12,435 nt of DNA from the NCBI GenBank assembly GCA_036675645.1, contig JAKFEP010000034.1, forward strand, positions 1 to 12,435, given 5' to 3'. Shown piece after piece: positions 1 through 5,909 of the stretch (the stretch's first letter is position 1; every line of letters starts with the position of its first letter). The position numbers were made by a program, and so were the translations under genes. The notes under the pieces are model-generated. The model did no database searches and had not been told where the DNA came from. It saw nothing but the letters and a program-made list of their open reading frames with translations. Source of the stretch: Methylotenera_A sp036675645. GTDB lineage: Bacteria; Pseudomonadota; Gammaproteobacteria; Burkholderiales; Methylophilaceae.

Positions 1-944
1 GTGACGATCAGGTCGCTACCAGTCACCAGCGCGCCTACCGTGGCGGTATAAGTGATGCTGCCGCCTTCGGTGATGTCGTTGCCAGCAGTGGCCGAGCTTA
101 AAGTCACTGTGGTGGTGTCAGTGGTGTCGGTGATAGCAGTTGTAGCAATCGCAGGATTAATAGCAACAGCGATACCGCCGCCGCTCGTGCTATCAATGTG
201 GTTGCTAATGCTGTAACCATCTATATACACATCTTCATCTGCGGCAATTGCGGTACTGGTACTGCCGCTGGTATTGCCAGCAAGAATGGTGATGATTTCA
301 CCATTATCCAGCGCCACTATGAGATCGATTGTTGGTGCTTGCGTGATGGTGGCGGTATACACAATGGTGCCGCCCGCTTCTGTCAAGGTCGGAGTGGCGC
401 TTAAGCTAACCACAGGAATAGGTGAATTAACACCGCTGTTAACATTATCAGCTAGATTATTACCATCATCTAAAAGACGATCTGTAATAGGCTGCTCTTG
501 AATGTTGACGTCATAATTAAAATCGTAATCAAAGCCAAATTGATTAAGAACATCGTTAATTCTTAACAAGGCAACAAAATCAAATCCATAGGATGTAGTT
601 AAGCCATTATTGCCAGCAGCTGTCTCTTCTAGAACTTCATTAAGGTCTTTGCCACTTTCGATAGCTTTAATGATAGTTTCTATGGTGGCCATATCCACCC
701 TGCCATCAAGACTATCAAAACCTAGTGCATTGGTAAGCTCTTCTGAAAAGGCAACTAATTGAGTTGCCCCAATATGCATATTGGGGCCAACAGGCATATC
801 AAGTTCAACACTTGAGCTTTGCATGGTTTGTATCGTGTCGCCCGTCTGTATGGTATCGCCAAGCTGTAACTCACGCCTGGCACCGTTATCTGTAAGGAGA
901 TATACCGTACCTGTAAGTGCCACTACTTTACCAATTAATGCCAT
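1..944 (-). CDS. Giant LapA-like repeat adhesin, N-terminal part (retention module plus first Ig-like repeats)
   Basis: This is the N-terminal 314 codons of a large type I secreted adhesin; the gene runs off the left edge. The ATG at 944-942 is preceded by AGGA at 955-952, seven bases upstream. Residues 1-130 look like the retention module of LapA-type adhesins. A short beta-rich start (MALIGKVVALTGTVYLL) is followed by an acidic helix and a Thr-Ala-Ala-Gly motif at 108-111, the family's cleavage site for the LapG protease. In known members this module lodges in the outer-membrane TolC-like pore and holds the adhesin at the surface. From about residue 177 come Ig-like repeats rich in Thr, Ala, Gly and Asp, with a pitch of about 104 residues (TEAGG at 188-192, TEGG at 292-295). 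There is no Sec signal peptide, as expected for type I export, where the secretion signal is C-terminal and here outside the window. The neighbouring lapG, lapD, lapB and lapC genes fit this identity. Confidence 0.9.
   Translation of the reverse strand, partial: MALIGKVVALTGTVYLLTDNGARRELQLGDTIQTGDTIQTMQSSSVELDMPVGPNMHIGATQLVAFSEELTNALGFDSLDGRVDMATIETIIKAIESGKDLNEVLEETAAGNNGLTTSYGFDFVALLRINDVLNQFGFDYDFNYDVNIQEQPITDRLLDDGNNLADNVNSGVNSPIPVVSLSATPTLTEAGGTIVYTATITQAPTIDLIVALDNGEIITILAGNTSGSTSTAIAADEDVYIDGYSISNHIDSTSGGGIAVAINPAIATTAITDTTDTTTVTLSSATAGNDITEGGSITYTATVGALVTGSDLIV
105..416 (-). repeat. First Ig-like repeat unit of the adhesin; a second unit begins at 1-104
   Basis: Residues about 177-280 form one repeat unit, and the next unit starts at about residue 278 and is cut by the window edge. 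Aligned segments are PVVSLSATPTLTEAGGTIVY in unit 1 and VTLSSATAGNDITEGGSITY in unit 2, each followed by a similar TATI/TATV...DLIV strand. The pitch is about 104 residues (312 bp). An Asp/Glu-rich loop (ADEDVYIDG, 235-243) could bind calcium. The unit boundaries are approximate. Confidence 0.75.
612..623 (-). other. LapG cleavage site codons (Thr-Ala-Ala-Gly) in the adhesin
   Basis: Codons 108-111 of the adhesin read ACA GCT GCT GGC (Thr-Ala-Ala-Gly). In P. fluorescens LapA the same TAAG motif, at almost the same residue number, is cut between the two alanines by LapG. The scissile bond here would be Ala109-Ala110. The assignment is based on motif and position plus a lapG homologue 550 bp away. 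Confidence 0.8.
766..787. repeat. Perfect 22-bp palindrome inside the adhesin gene
   Basis: Bases 766-787 are a perfect inverted repeat with arms GCCCCAATATG / CATATTGGGGC and no spacer. With a one-base bulge (788) the flanks pair for three more bases (GTT 763-765 with AAC 789-791). It lies in codons 53-60 of the retention module (GPNMHIGA). It could be a protein-binding site, an mRNA hairpin or a codon-level coincidence; its role is unknown. Confidence 0.55.
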
Positions 945-1166
945 GATCGCGTCCTAAAAAAATTAACTTCTTTGTTTGATAGCTTTTTTCACAGTCACAT
1001 TAAATACCCAATTTAGCTATAAATATATTGTACTGATGGCCAATAAAAATAATGCTTACTTTGCAATGCGAATACACACAAAAACTAACCTTGATTATCG
1101 AATGTTGTTTAATTAAAAGACTATAATGAATTAGCAAACTCAAGTAATCATTTTGATATTTTTTGC
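945..1166. promoter_or_regulatory. Divergent intergenic region between the adhesin and lapG
   Basis: This 222-bp AT-rich region separates two divergent genes. On the plus strand a perfect -10 box TATAAT lies at 1122-1127, about 40 bases before the lapG start. No good -35 hexamer sits 16-18 bases upstream, so an activator may be needed. On the minus strand a possible weak promoter for the adhesin is TTGGCC (1044-1039) with TATAGC 16 bases further on, leaving a leader of roughly 70 bases. The adhesin has a recognisable AGGA ribosome-binding site; lapG has none. Confidence 0.4.
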
Positions 1167-1898
1167 TTGATTTTTAAGTCACTCACAGCTGGAGTACGTG
1201 TTATTTCAGATTTCAAGCAACAATTCACTTTTTCAAAGAAAATCAACAACGCTATTTCATTTACGATACTGTTGATTTTCTTTACATGCATTTATGCTGA
1301 AAGTTACGATTTCAACAAGTTTAGTAGCTTGGCAAAACAAAGACATGGTGAAGAGGCTTATAAAAATACAATTGAACTTGAGCAGTTGATCGCCACTTTA
1401 CAAACGGCTTCTGAGGCAGAAAAACTGCAACAAATTAATGATTTTTTTAACCAAAAAATAAATTTCGCTGAAGACATCGATGTTTGGGGTAAGTCTGATT
1501 ACTGGGCAACTCCTTTAGAGTCTTTAGGCCGTCAGGCAGGCGACTGTGAGGACTATAGCATTGCCAAATATACCTTTCTGAAAATATTAGATGTGCCTAA
1601 TGACAAACTAAGACTCACCTACGTTAGGGCAAAGGTAATCAATCAAGACAGAAACGTTGTATTGGCGCATATGGTACTTAGCTACTATGCAACTCCACAA
1701 TCTGAGCCATTGATTTTAGATAGTTTGGTCCCTGAAATTATGCCATCATCTAAAAGAATTGATTTAACACCGATTTTTAGTTTTAACGACAAAAGCCTGT
1801 GGGTAGGCGCTAGCAATAAATCTAAAGGCAAATCAACCTCCCATCTTTCCAGATGGCGCGATGTGTTGGTGCGCATTCAATCAGATGGTATAAATTAA
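1167..1898 (+). CDS. lapG: LapG-like periplasmic transglutaminase-like cysteine protease
   Basis: This 243-residue protein matches the LapG family (bacterial transglutaminase-like cysteine proteinase), the periplasmic protease that releases LapA-type adhesins. A hydrophobic segment at about residues 28-44 (AISFTILLIFFTCIYAE) can act as signal peptide or anchor. The catalytic triad is visible: Cys127 in RQAGDCEDY, His168 in VLAHMVLSYY and Asp185 in PLILDSLVPEI. The acidic residues around Cys127 (Asp126, Glu128, Asp129) fit the calcium site known in Legionella LapG. The start is TTG at 1167; no ATG or GTG lies in frame before the signal sequence, and no clear Shine-Dalgarno precedes it, so initiation may be weak. 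It is followed 20 bases later by lapD, whose product inhibits it in characterised systems. The likely substrate is the TAAG site of the divergent adhesin. Confidence 0.92.
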   Translation: MIFKSLTAGVRVISDFKQQFTFSKKINNAISFTILLIFFTCIYAESYDFNKFSSLAKQRHGEEAYKNTIELEQLIATLQTASEAEKLQQINDFFNQKINFAEDIDVWGKSDYWATPLESLGRQAGDCEDYSIAKYTFLKILDVPNDKLRLTYVRAKVINQDRNVVLAHMVLSYYATPQSEPLILDSLVPEIMPSSKRIDLTPIFSFNDKSLWVGASNKSKGKSTSHLSRWRDVLVRIQSDGIN

Positions 1899-1918
1899 TT
1901 GTAACGTAAGGATTAAAT

Positions 1919-3844
1919 ATGTCACTTATCAAACAACTTTGGCTAGCGATATTTTTTATCGTGATATTAACGGCTACGGGAAGCTTTATCTTAAGCATTT
2001 TGTCTAGTAAATATTACTTAGAAGAACAGTTACAAACTAAAAATATTGACAATGTCAGCTCACTTGCCCTTTCAATGTCTCACACAGACAAAGACCTTGT
2101 TACCCTGGATTTATTGTTGTCAGCACAATTTGATTCTGGTCACTATCGCTATATTGGTCTATTTGACCCAAATGGAGAATTGATTAGCGAACGTGTAGCT
2201 GTAAATAGCCAAACCAAAGCACCTAAGTGGTTTACTAAGCTCATTCCAATTAAAGTTCAGCCAGGTGTTGCAGATATCCAAGACGACTGGTCGCAATTTG
2301 GATCGTTAACTTTGGAAAGCGATATCAATTTTGCTTACGACAAGCTTTGGAATGCTACCTTATCAATTGCTGCATGGACATTTCTAATTGGCTTACTAGC
2401 ATGCTACGCAGGCGAAATAATCTTGCGCAAAATTCTTAGCCCACTTGATGACGTAGTCAAACAAGCAAAAGCGATTGGGGAAGACAGGTTCATTACAATT
2501 GATGAACCTAAGACGTTAGAGTTTAAAGCCGTTGTGCGCGAAATGAACAATCTTTCAAATCGAATTAAACAGACAATTACCAAAGAATCTGCTCGCTTGG
2601 AAGAACTGCGTTACAAAATTAATTATGATGATGTCACAGGATTAATGAATCATGATTACTTTGTGAACACGATGGAGACCAATATTAATCATGATGAATA
2701 CAATGAAGGTGCTTTAGTCATATTTAGACTTTCAAACCTTGCACAAATAGATGAGGCAATAGGTTATCCACAAGCAAATGCCTTGCTTAAACAAATCGGA
2801 AATACACTGGAAACTAATTGTAAAGTGGACTCGTCACTCATTTCTGGCAGATTAAGTGGGACTGAATTTGCAGTATTTTGTAAACAGGCTATAGATGAGT
2901 TTGCACTGGCCAACAGCCTTAAAGATGCGGTCACTAAGGCAGCTGAAATCAATAAAGCTGGACTGACGGCTCGCTTTTTGGTGGTAACAACAAAAACAGG
3001 AAAAGTAGAGAACCCGGACTCGTTGTTTAAAGTACTTGATCTCACCTTAAATATTTCCAGCTCGAGTGAGGAAAATTATCTTCGGGTGATTAATGCGAGC
3101 AATATAGTGGTGACAGAAAATGACTATCTAGTTGAGTGGAAAAGCTCACTGAGTGACGCATTGTCAAATAAAAGAATTAAGCTCGAACATTACCCCGTAA
3201 TTACTTCTACAGGGACACTCATTCACAATGAAAGTCCGGTAAGACTTCAGCTTGAAGAGAATGGAAAATGGTATTGCGCAGGTGAATTTATTCATTGGGC
3301 TACACAGCTCAATTTAATCACCGTTGTCGATGAATTAGTGCTGGAAACCGCCGTTAAGTTACTAGGGCAAGGTGCTGAGCCCTTATGCTTGAATATATCT
3401 GCACACTCAATGTGTGACCCTAAATATGCTCAAAAGGCAGCAGCATTGGTCCTGAAACATTTGCAAAATCCAGGGCATCTAAGCTTCGAAATTCCAGAAG
3501 TGGCTGTATTCGAACATTTGAACGAATTCAAACAGTTTTCTAGTGTGTTAAAAGCATCAGGTTGTCATGTAGGGATTGAACATGTAGGTTTGCATATTTC
3601 TCGCTTGGGTGAACTCCATGATATCGGCTTAAGCTATATTAAATTTGACGCATCAATTGTTCGCAATATTGATACTCACGAAAACAATAAATCACTACTG
3701 CGCGGCTTATGTATGGTGGTACATTCAATTGGAGTGCTAGCGATTGCTGAAGGCGTTAATAGCAACGAGGAGATCAAGGCACTGAAAGAAATTGGTATTG
3801 ACGGCCTAACGGGCCCTGGCATCAAACTTGAAAAAGCAACTTAA
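1919..3844 (+). CDS. lapD: LapD-like c-di-GMP receptor (LapD/MoxY periplasmic domain, HAMP, degenerate GGDEF and EAL)
   Basis: This 641-residue inner-membrane protein senses cytoplasmic c-di-GMP and controls LapG in the periplasm. Its order is TM1 (about 6-28), periplasmic LapD/MoxY-type domain (30-145), TM2 (146-165), HAMP (166-220), GGDEF (230-390) and EAL (405-641). Trp124 in QDDWSQFGSL matches the conserved Trp of LapD that binds LapG. The GGDEF signature is SGTEF (313-317), so no cyclase activity is expected. The EAL signature is Glu-Ser-Pro (438-440), and the metal-binding DDFG region reads EHVG (554-557), so phosphodiesterase activity should be lost. LNIS (491-494), FEIPE (523-527), IKFD (574-577) and AEGV (610-613) remain and may still hold the dinucleotide. 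A good ribosome-binding site (TAAGGAT) precedes the ATG. The gene's end overlaps the end of the convergent LuxR-like gene by four bases. Confidence 0.93.
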   Translation: MSLIKQLWLAIFFIVILTATGSFILSILSSKYYLEEQLQTKNIDNVSSLALSMSHTDKDLVTLDLLLSAQFDSGHYRYIGLFDPNGELISERVAVNSQTKAPKWFTKLIPIKVQPGVADIQDDWSQFGSLTLESDINFAYDKLWNATLSIAAWTFLIGLLACYAGEIILRKILSPLDDVVKQAKAIGEDRFITIDEPKTLEFKAVVREMNNLSNRIKQTITKESARLEELRYKINYDDVTGLMNHDYFVNTMETNINHDEYNEGALVIFRLSNLAQIDEAIGYPQANALLKQIGNTLETNCKVDSSLISGRLSGTEFAVFCKQAIDEFALANSLKDAVTKAAEINKAGLTARFLVVTTKTGKVENPDSLFKVLDLTLNISSSSEENYLRVINASNIVVTENDYLVEWKSSLSDALSNKRIKLEHYPVITSTGTLIHNESPVRLQLEENGKWYCAGEFIHWATQLNLITVVDELVLETAVKLLGQGAEPLCLNISAHSMCDPKYAQKAAALVLKHLQNPGHLSFEIPEVAVFEHLNEFKQFSSVLKASGCHVGIEHVGLHISRLGELHDIGLSYIKFDASIVRNIDTHENNKSLLRGLCMVVHSIGVLAIAEGVNSNEEIKALKEIGIDGLTGPGIKLEKAT

Positions 3845-4464
3845 CGTCTGTAATTCCTGTTCAACATTAGGGCTAACTGCAGCCTATCTTTAACTTTTAA
3901 GCACTCAAACGTGGCTGCAAGATGGGCCTTTACCGTCCGATCTGTTATTTTTAGAATCCGCGCTATCTCTTTGTTGCTTAATCCTTTTGCCGCTTCTATT
4001 GCCACATCCTTTTGCCGTTTTGTTAATTGAGCCAGTAAACTTTCCACCTGTTTTGGCTGATTACCTACTAGTTTTGCGGAAACTTCAATAAGACGCTTCA
4101 ATAGCTCGCTACCAAGCCATAAACCACCATGACTTATAACCGTTTTGATTTCTCTTAAAACCTCAGGTGCAGAGTACGCATGGCAATATCCAACTGCCCC
4201 TAAACTTAAGGAATATAAAGCTTCTGCTTGAATTGGAACATTTGCGAGAACAATAATTTTCGAATTTTTGTAATTGTTTTGGATAAGCACAATCGCGTTA
4301 GTTAACCACTGCTGTCTATCTTCATTCATGTGCAACCAAAATAGAACAGCTTCTTCATTTTGCAATGCGTCTGGTTTCACTTCCGAAATTAATTTTGCTT
4401 TAGGGAAGGCTTCTACCCAACCAACTAAGCCCTCACTTAGAGATGAGATAAAAATATCTTGCAT
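3841..4464 (-). CDS. LuxR/NarL-family regulator with degenerate receiver domain, third gene of the lapBC operon
   Basis: This 207-residue protein ends in a clear LuxR-type helix-turn-helix (about 144-205) with the family pattern LTKRQKDVAIEAAKGLSNKE, then IARIL and RTVKAHL. Residues 1-125 have the spacing of a receiver domain, but the key residues are absent. The third strand (AVLFWLHM, 39-46) has Trp43 where the phosphoacceptor Asp is expected. The fourth strand (KIIVLAN) lacks the Thr/Ser, and the GYCHAY segment (92-97) lacks the Lys. It is therefore probably not phosphorylated in the usual way and may respond to a ligand, partner or its own level. It begins 20 bases after lapC in the same direction, so it is probably co-transcribed with the exporter and may regulate the adhesin. 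The ribosome-binding site is weak (GAAAGAT). DNA binding is confident; the target is an inference. Confidence 0.85.
   Translation of the reverse strand: MQDIFISSLSEGLVGWVEAFPKAKLISEVKPDALQNEEAVLFWLHMNEDRQQWLTNAIVLIQNNYKNSKIIVLANVPIQAEALYSLSLGAVGYCHAYSAPEVLREIKTVISHGGLWLGSELLKRLIEVSAKLVGNQPKQVESLLAQLTKRQKDVAIEAAKGLSNKEIARILKITDRTVKAHLAATFECLKVKDRLQLALMLNRNYRR
3868..3897 (+). terminator. Possible weak terminator for lapG-lapD, inside the LuxR-like gene
   Basis: Just past the lapD stop, TAGGGCT (3868-3874) can pair with AGCCTA (3881-3886) with one bulged G. A T-rich stretch (TCTTTAACTTTT) follows. The stem is short and the T-run interrupted. Because lapD and the convergent gene overlap, any terminator for lapD has to lie within the opposing gene. 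Confidence 0.25.
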
Positions 4465-4484
4465 ACTAATTTTTATCTTTCAAA

Positions 4485-5897
4485 CTATCTCTCACTAAAG
4501 GCGTACGATTTGGCTTTAAGTACTGGTTTTAATAAATAGGAAAGTATGGTTTTTTTGCCTGTTAATATATCCACCTGTGCCACCATGCCCGGAATGATGG
4601 GCAAACCTTTGCCCAAGCTTGTTTGTAGTGTACGCACGCGCACTAAGTAATAGGCATTACCCTTATCGTCAACGATAGAATCTGCCGCAATACTTTCAAC
4701 CATGGCGTCTAAGGTGCCATATATAGTGTAATCATAAGCAGTTAATTTCACGACTGCTGGCTGCCCAGGCCGCAAAAAAGCAATATCTTTAATTTGCACT
4801 TTAGTTTCTAACACTAAAACCTCATCGGTAGGTACGACTTCCATTACCTCTTTACCAGGCTGAATCACACCGCCGACCGTGTTAAAAAACAGGCGGCTGA
4901 CTTTGCCATTTACCGGGGACGTTAATGTCGACTGCTTGACCTTGTCGCTTAACGCTACGCTGGTTTCAGTTAAGCTATTGAGTTTAGCTGAGACATCATT
5001 CAGCTCTGCGCGTATCCTGTTGCGAAAGTTTTGTTCTGCTTCTGTAATTTTGCGTTTAGCCTCAGAAATACTTACCTGAATACGGCTAATTTGCGCACGC
5101 GATTGATCAATTTCGCCGCGCGCGCGCGTAGCTTCTCGCTCTAACTTTAATATATCGATTTCAGAAACTGCCCCACTTGCTAGTAGCGGTTTATTAGCTG
5201 ACAACTCTTTATTAGCAGATTCATAGGTTTTTTCTGCCAGTTCTTTTTTAAATTGAACTTCTATCAGCTCTTTTTCACGTTGCACCATTTGATCGTGGGC
5301 AATATTGACGATTGACTCAAGCTCCGCGCGACTATTGGTATAAAGTGCATACTCTTGCTCGTACACTTGTGGAGCCTCTGTCTTCACTTCTGCAGGTACA
5401 TTGAATGCTGAGCCTTCGGCAAGTGCTTTCAACCGGGCCTCTTTGGCTAGAAGCGCTAAATATTGGCCTTTATTCTCGCGTAATGACGATATTGCACGGG
5501 TTTCGTCTATCTTAATCAAAGGCATGCCTACTTTAACTAAGTCACCTTCCCTTACCAAGATTTCCGTCACAATGCCGCCATCTAACGACTGAATGACTTG
5601 CAAATGCCGAGATGGAATCACCCTGCCTTCACCACGCGTAATTTCATCGACTTTTGCCAACCACGCCCATATGATTACTATCAACAGAATTACTAAAATT
5701 GCGTACAACAACAGCTTAGCTTTAAGGGGTGTTTGTTCCTTGATGGCTAGATCCGCTTCTTCATCCCAGTCTAAATCATCTCGACTTTCAGTGGGTACTG
5801 CGCGGTCAACTAAAAAATAAATGGGTTTTGTAATCCAAGATTGGCGTTTTACAAAGTTATTCAAAGTGCCAATTTTATTAAATAGTGATTCGCTCAT
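4485..5897 (-). CDS. lapC: LapC-like type I secretion membrane fusion protein (HlyD family)
   Basis: This 470-residue protein is the periplasmic adaptor that links the LapB ABC transporter to an outer-membrane TolC-like channel. A cytoplasmic N-terminus of about 60 residues precedes one TM segment (about 61-81, LLLYAILVILLIVIIWAWLA). Next come the first half of the lipoyl domain (RGEGRVIPS, 88-96), a long helical hairpin with heptad-like charge (about 140-325), the second lipoyl half (PVNGKVSRLFFNTVGGVIQPG, within 328-348) and beta-barrel domains. The C-terminus has the HlyD signature LPIIPGMVAQVDILTGKKT (432-450) followed by a YLLKPVL tail. Length and layout are standard for the LapC/HlyD group. 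The gene starts 12 bases after lapB ends, which indicates an operon. The substrate is almost certainly the neighbouring adhesin. Confidence 0.93.
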   Translation of the reverse strand: MSESLFNKIGTLNNFVKRQSWITKPIYFLVDRAVPTESRDDLDWDEEADLAIKEQTPLKAKLLLYAILVILLIVIIWAWLAKVDEITRGEGRVIPSRHLQVIQSLDGGIVTEILVREGDLVKVGMPLIKIDETRAISSLRENKGQYLALLAKEARLKALAEGSAFNVPAEVKTEAPQVYEQEYALYTNSRAELESIVNIAHDQMVQREKELIEVQFKKELAEKTYESANKELSANKPLLASGAVSEIDILKLEREATRARGEIDQSRAQISRIQVSISEAKRKITEAEQNFRNRIRAELNDVSAKLNSLTETSVALSDKVKQSTLTSPVNGKVSRLFFNTVGGVIQPGKEVMEVVPTDEVLVLETKVQIKDIAFLRPGQPAVVKLTAYDYTIYGTLDAMVESIAADSIVDDKGNAYYLVRVRTLQTSLGKGLPIIPGMVAQVDILTGKKTILSYLLKPVLKAKSYAFSER

Positions 5898-5909
5898 AGT
5901 TGCTTTCGT

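Noticed and set aside
1..416. Repeated sequence at the left edge considered as a CRISPR or satellite array
   Set aside because: The period is about 312 bp and matches protein repeats of an adhesin in frame. There are no short identical repeats with unique spacers.
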